The notes under the pieces are model-generated. The model ran no database searches and was not told the DNA's origin. It saw only the letters and a program-made list of their open reading frames with translations. Shown one piece after another: positions 7,444 to 17,000 of a DNA stretch of 64,000 bases; position 1 is the first letter of the stretch, and the number at the start of each line of letters is the position of its first letter. Source of the stretch: Flagellimonas nanhaiensis. Lineage in GTDB: Bacteria > Bacteroidota > Bacteroidia > Flavobacteriales > Flavobacteriaceae. The DNA lies in NCBI RefSeq assembly GCF_003382275.1, contig NZ_QTJX01000001.1:1550001-1614000 (forward strand). Direction: 5' to 3'. Position numbers and translations under genes: made by a program.

Positions 7444-7878
7444 TTATTTTTTCTTACATTTCACGCATATTCCTTTTAATACCAGGTTGACATCGTTTAT
7501 TTTATAATCAGCTGGTAAACTTTCTTCCGGTATTTTATTTGGCAAACAGATTGTTTTCTTACATTCGGTACAATGAAAGTGCAGATGTAAATCTGAACCG
7601 TATTCACCTTTTGCATTTTCACCGGAAATCGCAAATTTTGCCACTCCGGTTCCATCATTTATCTGATGAATAAGTCCTTTATCCTCAAAAATCTTAAGGT
7701 TGCGATAAAAGGTCGTTCTGTTTGCTGTCTTATTGGTTTCGCTCTTTTCAGCAAAGACCTTTTTCAAGTCGGAAAAGGACACGGCACTTTGCTTCCTTCT
7801 CAGATACCTGTATATCTTGGACCTCATTTGAGTAGGGCGAATACCGTAATTCGACAATATTTTTTCCGTTTTGTTCAT
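7444..7878 (-). CDS. Fur-family metal-dependent transcriptional repressor (copy 1)
   Basis: The 144-residue protein has an N-terminal winged helix (about 1-85: GIRPTQMRSKIYRYL...TTFYRNLKIFEDKGLIHQI) and a C-terminal dimerisation/metal domain with DLHLHFHCTECKKTICLP and a terminal CVKCKKK. The two CxxC pairs form the structural zinc site; the HLHFH cluster is the regulatory metal region. The ATG at 7876-7878 is chosen; a longer frame to 8010 would overlap the ATPase gene and adds sequence foreign to Fur proteins. It follows the P1B-4 ATPase by 38 bases and probably represses this operon in response to Zn2+ or Fe2+. Confidence 0.88.
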   Translation of the reverse strand: MNKTEKILSNYGIRPTQMRSKIYRYLRRKQSAVSFSDLKKVFAEKSETNKTANRTTFYRNLKIFEDKGLIHQINDGTGVAKFAISGENAKGEYGSDLHLHFHCTECKKTICLPNKIPEESLPADYKINDVNLVLKGICVKCKKK

Positions 7879-7916
7879 TTTTAACCTTGATTCAAAGGCA
7901 ATCTCCTTTATTGAAT

Positions 7917-9905
7917 TTATTTTTTGTAGGCGAGCAAACGCAATGCATTGACCACCACTACCAACGTAGAGCCCTCGTGAATGGCCACGGCTATCCCTAT
8001 ACTTGCCCAACTCATAATTGTCGCAGGAATTAAAAGGGCAACAACCCCCAAGCTAACCCATAAGTTTTGCTTGATTATCGCCTTCGCTTTTCTGCTTAAA
8101 CCGATGGCAAAAGGCAAGGTTTCCAGTTTGTCTGCCATTAGTGCTATATCTGCGGTTTCTAAAGCCACGTCGCTTCCCGCCGCACCCATTGCAATACCAA
8201 CGGTACTGTTTGCCATAGCAGGGGCATCATTGACCCCATCACCTATCATTGCCAGTTTATTTTCCTGTTCCGCAAGTTTTTTGATGGCCTCCACTTTTTC
8301 TTCGGGAAGCAGACTTCCGCGAGCTTCGGTCAACCCAATTTCCTCGGCTACGGCATCTGCCACTTTCTGGTTGTCGCCCGTAAGCATTATCATTTTCTTG
8401 ATGCCTATTTCCTTTAGTTGGGCAAGGGTTTCCTTGGCTTTTTCCCGTGGGGTGTCCATCAGCCCCAGCATCCCTATAAATTCATTGCCCCTTTTTATTA
8501 GCATCGTGGTCTTTCCTTCCCCTTCAAGCGCTCTTACCTTTTCTGATACATCGTCGGGTACGCCCTTATCAATATCCTCGAAGAGTTCCAGGTTACCAAT
8601 GTAAATGGAATTCCCTTGATAGTTTGCCTTTATGCCCTTGCCCTGTACGGCCTCCAAATCATCGGCATCCGGAATCTTTGTGTCCTTCCCGAGCCGTTCC
8701 ATTCCGTCCCGTACAACTGCCTTTGCCAGGGGGTGGTCGCTCAGTTCCTCAACCGCAATCGCGATTTCCAACAGTTCCTTTTTATCTATACTGCCAAAAC
8801 TTTCGACGTCGGTAAGCTTTGGTTTTCCTTCGGTAAGCGTTCCTGTCTTGTCAAAGGCCAATGCGGTAAGCACCCCTAAATCTTCCAATGGGCGACCGCC
8901 TTTTATCAAGACCCCGCCACGCGCAGCCCTTGCCACACCACTCAATACAGCAGATGGCGTCGAAATGGCGAGCGCGCACGGACTTGCAGCTACCAATACC
9001 GCCAAGGAACGGTATAGGCTTTCGCTCCACGGTTCATCGATGACCAAAAAAGCAAAATTCAGTGCAACGACCAGTATAATGACCGCTGGCACATAGTACC
9101 GCTCAAACTTGTCGGTCAACAACTGGGTGGGCGATTTCTGGTCTTGAGCCTCCTGAACCATAGTGACCAAGCGGTTGAGGGTAGAATCTTTTGCCTCTTT
9201 GATTACCTTTATTTCAAGGGTATTGTTGCCATTGATGGTTCCTGAAAATACACGGTTCTCATTGGGAATATTGCTTTTTGAGGTATACTCTTTGTCCGGA
9301 TTTTCTATTGGTGTTTTGTCCACCGGAACGCTTTCCCCGGTAATGGGTGCCTGGTCAACACTACTGTTACCTTTTACAATTACACCATCGGCGGATATCT
9401 TGCTGTTGGGGCGCACCACGATGATGTCGCCCACCTGTAGTTCTTCAATACCCACTTCAACGGTATCGTCATCTTTCTTGAGAAGGGCTGTTTTTGGGGC
9501 GAGGTCGGTCAGTGCCGCAATGGACTTTTTTGCCTTGCCCATTGCATAGTTTTCCAATGCGTGACCCAGACTAAAAAGGAAAAGCAACAAGGCACCTTCT
9601 GCCCATTCGCCCAGATAGGCCGCCCCCGCAGCCGCGACCAGCATCAGGAAATCGATTTCAAATTCGCCCTTGGCCACTTTGCTAATAGCTTCCTTCAGGG
9701 TAAAATAACCTCCAAAAAAGTAGGCCGCAATATAGAGTCCAAAAGGAATGTTTTCTGAAACCCCTGTAAATTTCTCCAATAGGAAACCTGTTATTAGTGT
9801 GACCCCACTTAATATAGCAAAATAGAGTTCGGTGTTTTTGCCGAAGATGCCACCGTGGTCGTGATTGTGGCCATCGTCATTACTATGTTTTTCCTTGTCA
9901 TTCAT
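7917..9905 (-). CDS. P1B-4-type heavy-metal-translocating P-type ATPase
   Basis: The 662-residue pump has the SPC motif at 308-310 (AASPCALAISTPS), the phosphorylated aspartate D352 in DKTGTLTEG, the TGES motif (189-192), the hinge MLTGDN and GDGVNDAP. The last helix carries HEGST at about 643. SPC plus HEG(G/S)T defines the P1B-4 group (CoaT, CtpD, PfeT), which exports Co2+, Fe2+ or Zn2+. No HMA domain is present; instead the N-terminus is short and His-rich (DGHNHDHGG). Located in the inner membrane. The Fur gene directly downstream fits regulation by Fe/Zn-type metals rather than copper. Confidence 0.92.
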   Translation of the reverse strand: MNDKEKHSNDDGHNHDHGGIFGKNTELYFAILSGVTLITGFLLEKFTGVSENIPFGLYIAAYFFGGYFTLKEAISKVAKGEFEIDFLMLVAAAGAAYLGEWAEGALLLFLFSLGHALENYAMGKAKKSIAALTDLAPKTALLKKDDDTVEVGIEELQVGDIIVVRPNSKISADGVIVKGNSSVDQAPITGESVPVDKTPIENPDKEYTSKSNIPNENRVFSGTINGNNTLEIKVIKEAKDSTLNRLVTMVQEAQDQKSPTQLLTDKFERYYVPAVIILVVALNFAFLVIDEPWSESLYRSLAVLVAASPCALAISTPSAVLSGVARAARGGVLIKGGRPLEDLGVLTALAFDKTGTLTEGKPKLTDVESFGSIDKKELLEIAIAVEELSDHPLAKAVVRDGMERLGKDTKIPDADDLEAVQGKGIKANYQGNSIYIGNLELFEDIDKGVPDDVSEKVRALEGEGKTTMLIKRGNEFIGMLGLMDTPREKAKETLAQLKEIGIKKMIMLTGDNQKVADAVAEEIGLTEARGSLLPEEKVEAIKKLAEQENKLAMIGDGVNDAPAMANSTVGIAMGAAGSDVALETADIALMADKLETLPFAIGLSRKAKAIIKQNLWVSLGVVALLIPATIMSWASIGIAVAIHEGSTLVVVVNALRLLAYKK

Positions 9906-9931
9906 ATTATTAATCGTTTTGTTATCGTTAA

Positions 9932-10288
9932 TTAAGATTTAATCCACTTTTGGGCTTGTGATTTCTCGGAAATATCGAAATACTTAACTTCCGAGCTAGT
10001 GAAAAAATCAGTTGCCTTAGCCACCCACTCCTGCCATTTTTTGTTACCCACAAAGGCTATCTTGCCGTAATCTCCCAAGTGTGCCGAATCAATTTTTAGG
10101 TCTTCCCAAAAGCCTTTAAGGGTATAGCCTTCAAAATCTTCCATTTCAATATAGAAATCCACTTTATGGCCTTTTTCTATGATGTTGTGGATGAGCGGAT
10201 GCATCTTTTCCATATCCTTTTCCGTAAGTTTCCCGCTGATTTTAGCGGCAATAAGATGTTCCTGTTCTAAGTTTATTATCTGTACCAT
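9932..10288 (-). CDS. SpoIIAA-like (STAS-fold) protein, copy 1
   Basis: The 118-residue product begins MVQIINLEQEHLIAAKISGK and contains DFEGYTLKGFWEDLK, GDYGKIAFVGNKKWQEW and a VKYFDISEKSQAQKWI end. This is the SpoIIAA-like (DUF3478) family, a STAS-type fold of unknown function that often occurs near stress or transport genes. It is soluble with no signal peptide. A longer frame would start at TTG (10307-10309); the ATG at 10286-10288 is preferred. It lies 26 bases upstream of the ATPase gene. A diverged paralogue is at 11438-11809. Confidence 0.82.
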   Translation of the reverse strand: MVQIINLEQEHLIAAKISGKLTEKDMEKMHPLIHNIIEKGHKVDFYIEMEDFEGYTLKGFWEDLKIDSAHLGDYGKIAFVGNKKWQEWVAKATDFFTSSEVKYFDISEKSQAQKWIKS

Positions 10289-10378
10289 TTTTGTATATTT
10301 TTTAATCAATCTAATTAAAACAAACGTGCAACGGAAGTGCCAATAACCCTTCCTGCATGGCCCAATAACCTCCTGTTT

Positions 10379-11149
10379 CTAGTTGCACTGTGCCTTTTCC
10401 TTACCTATATACACCAGGGCTTCGGGCAAATCTAGTTCGCGCGTGGCATTGCCCGTGCGTATATAAAACCGTGACCGTCCCTCAAGGTTCACATATACCG
10501 GCATTTGGGCTGGTAAAATCTCGATACAGCACACTTGCTTTTGACCAAACCCAAAAAATGCTACGTTCACTAGCGTACAAAGATGGGTTCCCAGTTTTTG
10601 AGCGATCAATTGCATCAAATACTGCTCAAAGCCATCGCTGTCCGGCTTTTTAAGCGTATCGAAATCCTGTTGCAGGCCCAGAATGGTTCCCCCGTCATCG
10701 ACACCCATGAGCAACTTGCCCCCCTCGGTGTTCATAAACCCGGCAATGGTCTTTGCAATGATAAGCTCAAGTTGTTTGTTTACCTTGCCCTGCCGTACAT
10801 CCCATCGCAAGCTTGACTTGAATTCCACCCGGCTGCTCTCTCCCTTGTTTATGAGTTCGAGAACGGTTTGCCTGTCCATCCGTTGCCTGTTCAGTTGAAA
10901 AATCTTTTTTCTGAAAAAGACCATCAGGGCAAGGCTGCTTCCCATTGTCCCGAACAACAGGTTTCTAAGAATTTGGTCAACATCGACAACGTTCCATACG
11001 GTTTTGAAGGCTTCAAGAAAAAAGCTTGACCAGTGACCGGAATCGCCCGACCGGTCAAAGAGAAAAAGGGATAGGCCCAAGGGTTGCAGTATAAATACCC
11101 CAAAGGCAAAGCCTGCCAAAAGCCATATCCCTATTTTTCTTCTTTGCAT
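10379..11149 (-). CDS. Membrane-anchored AlbA_2 (Schlafen-type) domain protein
   Basis: Two hydrophobic helices occupy the N-terminus (about 7-32 and 62-82). The cytoplasmic part (about 95-250) is an AlbA_2 domain: GESSRVEFKSSLRWD, then IAGFMNTEGGKLLMGVDDGG and ILGL, ending RFYIRTGNATREL. AlbA_2 domains bind nucleic acid or nucleotides and usually occur in soluble HTH regulators; a membrane-anchored form with no HTH is less common. The gene is embedded in the metal operon, 42 bases after the SHOCT gene. A sensing role at the membrane is possible but speculative. Confidence 0.75.
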   Translation of the reverse strand: MQRRKIGIWLLAGFAFGVFILQPLGLSLFLFDRSGDSGHWSSFFLEAFKTVWNVVDVDQILRNLLFGTMGSSLALMVFFRKKIFQLNRQRMDRQTVLELINKGESSRVEFKSSLRWDVRQGKVNKQLELIIAKTIAGFMNTEGGKLLMGVDDGGTILGLQQDFDTLKKPDSDGFEQYLMQLIAQKLGTHLCTLVNVAFFGFGQKQVCCIEILPAQMPVYVNLEGRSRFYIRTGNATRELDLPEALVYIGKEKAQCN

Positions 11150-11191
11150 AGATAACGGTGTTATGGTCGTTCGGTCAAAAGCAAAACACTG

Positions 11192-11410
11192 TTATTTTTT
11201 GTTCTTTAACAGGAACGTCTTTCGTTTTTCAAATTCCTCTTCGTCGATTTCGCCCCGGGCGTACCGCTCTCTCAGGGCTTCCATTGCGGTGTCCCTTTTT
11301 CTTTTCTGTCCCGGTGTGGGGTAGGGAATTAAAAATATCCAGAAGATGAGGATTATCCATAACCCCCACCATATCCAGTGCATTCCCCCAAAATACCAAT
11401 CGTCCATCAT
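11192..11410 (-). CDS. Small SHOCT-domain membrane protein
   Basis: The 72-residue protein starts MMDDWYFGGMHWIWWGLWII with one tryptophan-rich membrane helix (about 10-32) and ends in a SHOCT motif, AMEALRERYARGEIDEEEFE followed by KRKTFLL. SHOCT is a short oligomerisation motif found at protein termini. The W/H/M-rich start is typical of small membrane proteins in copper- and metal-related clusters of Bacteroidota. It is flanked by the AlbA_2 and SpoIIAA-like genes on the same strand. Confidence 0.82.
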   Translation of the reverse strand: MMDDWYFGGMHWIWWGLWIILIFWIFLIPYPTPGQKRKRDTAMEALRERYARGEIDEEEFEKRKTFLLKNKK

Positions 11411-11437
11411 AATTTTCTAGATTTAAAGATTCATGTT

Positions 11438-11809
11438 TCAGTTACTATTGAAATTGCTTGTTTGTTCGAGCCAGTTGTTGGCCATGTTTCCATCTTCAGG
11501 TCCGAAATATTTTATGTGGGCTTCGCTAAACGGCAATAGCGATTCGGTAAACCGTTCTTGCCAAGTTTTTTCGCCCACCAAGGCTATTTTCTTAAGCCGT
11601 GTTTCTTCGGGAAAGGAAAAATCCAACCTCTCACCGCTGCTTTTCTTCACTCCTTTTTTGCGAGGCTCCATTTCCATATACCAAGCGGCTTGTTCATTGC
11701 TTTTCAAATGTTCATTCAGGGCCTTGACCAAGGTCGCCCCATCATCGGCATCCATTTCTTGATCTGCGATGGTATATATGATTTGGTCTTTTTTATAGAT
11801 TGCTATCAT
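11438..11809 (-). CDS. SpoIIAA-like (STAS-fold) protein, copy 2
   Basis: The 123-residue protein shares the family pattern of copy 1 at 9932-10288: KKIALVGEKTWQERFTESLL matches its GKIAFVGNKKWQEW region, and AHIKYFGPEDGNMANNWLEQ matches the VKYFDISEKSQAQKWI end. The middle is lengthened by a lysine-rich insert (RKKGVKKSSGERLDF). It is soluble. Two different SpoIIAA-like proteins in one metal operon suggest hetero-oligomers or separate partners, which is inference. It lies 34 bases after the second Fur gene. Confidence 0.72.
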   Translation of the reverse strand: MIAIYKKDQIIYTIADQEMDADDGATLVKALNEHLKSNEQAAWYMEMEPRKKGVKKSSGERLDFSFPEETRLKKIALVGEKTWQERFTESLLPFSEAHIKYFGPEDGNMANNWLEQTSNFNSN

Positions 11810-11843
11810 CGTCGTATTCTTTTGATGTTATTGGCCTTTAAGG

Positions 11844-12266
11844 CTACTCCAAATTGCCACTGCATTTATTGCATACTCCCGTTACGACCAGATTGATATC
11901 GTCTGCCATATATCCTTGAGGCAGGTTTACCTGTGGGATTTTACGATCGGTCAAACAAACGGTCTCGTTACACTGGGTGCAGTGAAAATGTAGGTGCAGG
12001 TCGCTGCCCACCTCACATCCACAGTTTTCCTCACAGAGTGCATATTTCATAATCCCTGTACCGTCCGCTATCTGATGTACAATATTTTTTTCCTCAAATG
12101 TTTTCATCGTCCGGAAAAGGGTGCTCCTTTCCGATTTCTCGAAAAAATTCTCTAGCTCTCCCAAACTGATGGCTACCTCGCTTTGCAGTAACTTTTTATA
12201 GGTCAACAGTCGCATCGGTGTGGGCCGTATTCCCTTGCTTTCCAGTTTTTTGACAATTCTTTCCAT
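11844..12266 (-). CDS. Fur-family metal-dependent transcriptional repressor (copy 2)
   Basis: The 140-residue protein has the Fur winged helix (SKGIRPTPMRLLTYKKLL...STLFRTMKTFEEKNIVHQI) and a metal domain with DLHLHFHCTQCNETVCL and a final VCNKCSGN. It also carries an additional ENCGCE segment near residue 80 that copy 1 lacks, giving extra potential thiol ligands. It is clearly a diverged paralogue of the Fur at 7444-7878. It lies 11 bases after the PII-like gene, so it is cotranscribed with it and probably controls the RND pump half of the island. Confidence 0.88.
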   Translation of the reverse strand: MERIVKKLESKGIRPTPMRLLTYKKLLQSEVAISLGELENFFEKSERSTLFRTMKTFEEKNIVHQIADGTGIMKYALCEENCGCEVGSDLHLHFHCTQCNETVCLTDRKIPQVNLPQGYMADDINLVVTGVCNKCSGNLE

Positions 12267-12277
12267 TTTAAAAGGGG

Positions 12278-12616
12278 TTAAAGATCGTAGCGTTTAAGGG
12301 ATTTTCCTGTTTTGATCTGAAAGGCATCCTCAATATAGGATAGATAAATGATTCCATCCCCAGGTTCGGGCGTTTTACCATTTTCTAATATGATATCTAT
12401 GGCTGATTGCGCCTCCTCATTTTGACATACCAACTCCACTTTTACCACCGGGCTATCGGTTATATTAAAATCAAGGGAGGGTCTTGCTCCTTTTGCTTTG
12501 AACGCCCCGGTACCCTCCGCCTGTGAAAGCGTCATACTTTTAAAACCGTTATCGCTAAGGGCTTCGATGACCCTTTGTATCCTGTTCGGTTTAACAAATG
12601 CTTTTATTTCTTTCAT
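12278..12616 (-). CDS. PII-like signalling protein linked to the RND efflux pump
   Basis: The 112-residue product from the ATG at 12614-12616 has the PII order: MKEIKAFVKPNRIQRVIEAL, then FKSMTLSQAEGTGAFKAKG, and the C-terminal GDGIIYLSYIEDAFQIKTGK that corresponds to the PII GDGKIFV...IRTGE signature. The T-loop is short (ARPSLDFNITDSP) and has no tyrosine at the usual uridylylation site, so classical GlnB nitrogen control is unlikely. PII-like proteins beside CusA-type pumps are known as a recurring arrangement; metal or nucleotide sensing is inferred. No glnD, amtB or glnA is nearby. Confidence 0.78.
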   Translation of the reverse strand: MKEIKAFVKPNRIQRVIEALSDNGFKSMTLSQAEGTGAFKAKGARPSLDFNITDSPVVKVELVCQNEEAQSAIDIILENGKTPEPGDGIIYLSYIEDAFQIKTGKSLKRYDL

Positions 12617-12731
12617 TTTTAAAATGTTTAAATTTTTAATCGATTTTGAACCGGGCATGTTTTCTAATTTTTAACTAACTAATTAAGATGATAAACAAAC
12701 CCGGAATCAAAATCCTTGATTTTTTAGAGAA

Positions 12732-13991
12732 TTAATGTCCGTGCTCCAATTCGCCTTTCACCATTTCTGAAGAAAGGGTATAGGCCCCATTGATAACCAC
12801 TTTTGAACCATATTGAAGGGGTTCCATGGGATTTATGGAAACAAAGCCCAAATCGATAACCCCTACCGATACCTGCACCATTTTAAATTTGAGCTTGCCT
12901 TCTTCCTGGGCATCGCCATCGTCAAGTACAAAAATGAACGACTTTTCACCCTCTTTGATGACCGCTTCCTCGGGTACTGCCAGAGTGTTTTTTTCATCCT
13001 GTACAATCCTGCCCTCTACATACATACCAGGCAATAAATCCCTTTCGGGATTTTCTATATGGGCGTGGATATGCACGGCCTTGGGATCTTCCTCGAAGGT
13101 CTTGCCTATGGAATGTACCTCAGCGGTAAGCAGCTCGTCTGGTCTCGAGGCAACACTGAAAAAAATCTTTTGCCCTTCTTTGACCCTCGGGATGTCCTTT
13201 TCATATACCTTTAGATCCACGTGTATCTTAGAATTGTCGCTTACGGCAAACATCTTGGATTGTGGTGCCACATAATCGCCAAGGCTTATCAACACCTCAT
13301 CGACAAAACCGCTAATGGGACTTATAACGGGTACACCCTGATATATTTTACCATTGGCGATTTCGTCAACATTAAAGCCCAATAGCCGTAGTTTTGCCCG
13401 CATTGCATTGACCGAAGAGGTCGTGGAACGATATTTGGATTGTGCCATCTGAAATTCCTTGCCGGATGAGACCCCTTTGTCATAGAGGGTTTTTTTTCGT
13501 TCGTAGTCCTGATCCAAAAAGACCAGTTCGTCATTTTTCTCCTGAAATTCCTGTTGCATCGTTATGATATCGGGGTGTTCCAAATAGGCGAGAACCTGTC
13601 CCTTGCGCACCTTATCACCCTCTATAACAAGTACCGAGCTTATATTGCCGCCCACAAAGGGGCTTATATTGGCCCTGTCCTGTGGGAAAAGTTCGAGTCT
13701 GCCCGTTACCTTGATGTTGTTGCCCAGGCTACGTTCTTCCAAAGGTTTCATTTCGAGGCCGATGGTTTCCGCCTGCTGTTGGGTAATTTCAACGGAACCT
13801 TCTTCTTCCTCATGGCCGCCCTCTTCTGCATGGGCCTCATTACCATGCCCTTCTTCCCCTTCCTGTAACGTCTCTTTAGTGGTCGCTTTGCCCTCATCAT
13901 GGCCTAATTCTCCCTTTTGCCTACCGTTGCAGGAAACAAGGAACGCTGTCAAGGCCAGGATTGATGTCAATGTAATTGCTATATTTTTCAT
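12732..13991 (-). CDS. RND efflux periplasmic adaptor, CusB/CzcB type
   Basis: The 419-residue protein starts MKNIAITLTSILALTAFLVS with a lipobox cysteine directly after. It continues with a His/Glu-rich linker (HGNEAHAEEGGHEEEEG), which may bind metal, and then the adaptor folds: barrel-sandwich (GNISSVLVIEGDKVRKGQVL), a helical hairpin and the membrane-proximal domain (DLLPGMYVEGRIV...LAVPEEAVIKEGEKSFIFVL). It bridges the inner-membrane pump to the outer-membrane channel in the periplasm. The ATG at 13989-13991 is preferred because it gives the lipoprotein signal. It follows the fused pump gene by 16 bases. Confidence 0.9.
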   Translation of the reverse strand: MKNIAITLTSILALTAFLVSCNGRQKGELGHDEGKATTKETLQEGEEGHGNEAHAEEGGHEEEEGSVEITQQQAETIGLEMKPLEERSLGNNIKVTGRLELFPQDRANISPFVGGNISSVLVIEGDKVRKGQVLAYLEHPDIITMQQEFQEKNDELVFLDQDYERKKTLYDKGVSSGKEFQMAQSKYRSTTSSVNAMRAKLRLLGFNVDEIANGKIYQGVPVISPISGFVDEVLISLGDYVAPQSKMFAVSDNSKIHVDLKVYEKDIPRVKEGQKIFFSVASRPDELLTAEVHSIGKTFEEDPKAVHIHAHIENPERDLLPGMYVEGRIVQDEKNTLAVPEEAVIKEGEKSFIFVLDDGDAQEEGKLKFKMVQVSVGVIDLGFVSINPMEPLQYGSKVVINGAYTLSSEMVKGELEHGH

Positions 13992-14007
13992 TTCTTTTTC
14001 TTTTAAA

Positions 14008-17000
14008 TTATAGGTTGCCCAGTTGATATTGAATTTCAATGGCCTGCTGGTTATACTGATTTATAAATTGTAAGTGGTTCTGTTTTATGCGTATGGCACT
14101 ATTAAGGATAGTGATATAGTTTACATAGTCTATCTCGCCTTCCCGGGATGCCAGTTCTGCCGTGGCAATTTGTTCATCGGCCAACCGCAGTGCCCCTTTT
14201 TCGTAATACTCAAGACTTTTTTGGGTTTTTTCCAGAGCCTTAACCAATTGGGCCAACGTGCTTTCGGTCATCGCCTTCTGTTCAAGGTATTGGCTCTCGG
14301 CCAAAATCGCATCGGCCTTTGCCGCTTTCACCCTGTTCTTTTGCGGTAAGAACCACAGGGGAATACTTATTCCCACTTGATAGGTGTTAAAGCCTGAAAC
14401 GTCGTCAACTGTTTGCCTTCCATAGGTTAGGTTGAACTTGGGCAGGAACTGTGATCTCTCTACCTCTACATTGGCTTCGCTTACGGCCACATTCTGTTCG
14501 GCAAACTGTAACAAAGGGTTCTTATTTATATTCTCCGAGGGTGAATCCAGAAACCTTTCCGCCCAAGCGGTAAAAGGTTCGTCAGCTATGTCGATGGGGT
14601 CATTAATGCCCAGATATTGCTTCAGCTGCCTTTTGGCAATCTCGATATCATCGTAGGCCTGTTGCCTGAGTACCTGTATCTGCTGGTATTCCGAAGAGGC
14701 CGCAATGTATTCCAATTTTCCCGTCTCACCGGTATCGTACCGCAGCTTTGCGGCCGATTCAAAGTCTGTATAGACGCTGTCAAGGCGCTCGGCAAAGCGC
14801 AGCTGGGCGGTATTGTACTGTATCTGGTTGTAGGCCAGCATCACATTGCGTACCAATTGCTGTTCGCTGAGCTCATACAGTTTTTCTCCCAAGGCTACCC
14901 TTTCCTTGAAAAACTTGGATTTGGAAAAGCCCGACAGTAGATCGATATTTCCCTGTTGAACACCAATCACGGTCTGAACGCCGGGCACACCGCTGCCCGT
15001 TTCTTCCTTACCGGTAAATACTTGGGTGTTCCCCAAATCGAAGCTTGTGCCCCTTAAGGCCTTCTCCCGTGCAATGAAGGCCTCGCCCTGTTTTAAGGTT
15101 GGGTAATACTCCCTGGCTTTGTCAACGGCCTGTTGCAGGGTAAGGGTCTGGACAGGATCAGGTTCTTGGGCAACCACCGTACCCGATGACAAAAAACCAC
15201 TTACGGCAAGTAGAATCCCGAGCATAGGCAGACTGTTCTTTACATATCCGGTATCTCCGTTGTCGGATTGTTTGCGCTGCTTTCTGCTCTCGAGCCAGTT
15301 GTAGAGGACGGGCACCACCACAAGTGTCAACAAGGTGGCCGTAATCAAACCGCCAATTACCACAGTGGCCAACGGTCTTTGTACTTCAGCACCCCCCGAC
15401 GTGGAGACCGCCATTGGCACAAAACCCATAATGGCTGCCGTAGCCGTAAGCAATATTGGCCTCAATCTCTCGTGGGTGGCCTCTTCGATGCGTTTTTTGA
15501 TATTTGTCATTCCTTCTTCTTTTAAATCGTTGAATTTGTTGATGAGCACTAGTCCATTGAGGACGGCCACGCCAAAGAGTACGATGAATCCCACTCCGGC
15601 CGAGATACTGAAGGGCATACCACGTAACCAAAGGGCAAAGACCCCACCAATAGCTGCCAACGGTACTGCCATATATATCATCACCGATTGTGAAAATGAT
15701 TTCAAGGCAAAGTACAGTAGGATAAAAATCAATACCAGGGCAATGGGTACCACCACCATAAGACGGTCTGTTGCACGCTGTAAATTCTCAAATGAACCAC
15801 CATAGGTAATATAGTACCCAGGAGGCAGTTCCAGTTGTTCATCAAGTTTTGCCTGTATTTCCTCGACCATTGACTTAACGTCCCTGCCCCTAACGTTTAC
15901 ACCAACATAAATCCTTCTATAGGTATTATCACGCGATATCTGCATCGGCCCCGGTTTATAACTAATATCCGCAACCTCTTTTAATGGAACTTGGTTGCCA
16001 TTGGGTAAATCGATGTACAGGTTTTTAAGATTGTCAATGTTCTTACGATAGGCTTCCGCCAATCGTATTACCACTTCAAACCGTTTTTCCCCTTCAAAGA
16101 TGACACTGGCCGCTTCACCGGCAAAGGCCGCGCTCACGTAATCATTGAGCTTTTCAATTGTAACTCCGTACTGTGCCATTTTCGCACGATTATAGACAAC
16201 GGTCATTTGAGGCAAACCGCTAGTGGCCTCTGCCCTTACATCACCGGCACCCGGCACGGTCTGAATTATGGATGCCATTTCGTTGGCTTTTTCAGCCAGA
16301 ATGTCCAAATCTTCTCCATAGAGTTTTATGGCTACATCTTCCCTTACTCCGGTTAGCAACTCGTTGAACCGCAGCTCGACCGGTTGGGTGAACACGAAGT
16401 TCACCCCCGGGATGACCGATATTTTCTCCTTTATCTTTTCTATCAATTCTTCTTTACTATCGGCACTCGTCCATTTACTTTTATCCTTTTCTAGGATAAC
16501 ATAGCTATCGGCGATATCCATTGGCATCGGATCCGTAGGGATTTCGGCAACTCCAATCCTTGAAATCATTGTCTTGACCTCTGGAAATTCATTTACCAGG
16601 TTTTGTAGTTTTTTGGAAGCTTCAATGGATTCCGTTAGGCTGCTTCCAGGTTTTATAAGGGCCTGCATCGCTATATCGCCCTCATCGAGTTTAGGAATAA
16701 ACTCACCCCCCATACCACTGAATATAAATACCGCAATGGCAAATAGGGCGACGGCGCCCAACACTACACCAGCCTTGAACCGTAGAGCAAAATTCAACAG
16801 CGGTTGATACCCCTTGTGCAAGGTTGCCATAATTTTATCGCTGAAACCTTCAATCTTATGTTCAAACTTGGCGAACCAGTGGTCTGGGTTTTTGGCGGGA
16901 CGTAGGAACAGGGCGGAAATCATCGGCACGTAGGTGAGGCACAATATAATTGCCCCCAAAACGGCAAAACCGAAGGTGAAGGCCATTGGACGGAACATTT

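Noticed and set aside
7879-8010. Longer N-terminus of the first Fur protein
   Set aside because: It would overlap the ATPase gene and adds residues unlike any Fur N-terminus; the ATG at 7876-7878 fits the family.
8632-9096. Plus-strand frame inside the P-type ATPase gene
   Set aside because: Antisense shadow of conserved ATPase motifs with low-complexity Ser/Ala/Pro content.
15335-15805. 156-residue plus-strand frame inside the RND pump gene
   Set aside because: It is antisense to a well-supported coding region; its Ser/Thr/Ala/Pro-rich composition is typical of shadow frames.
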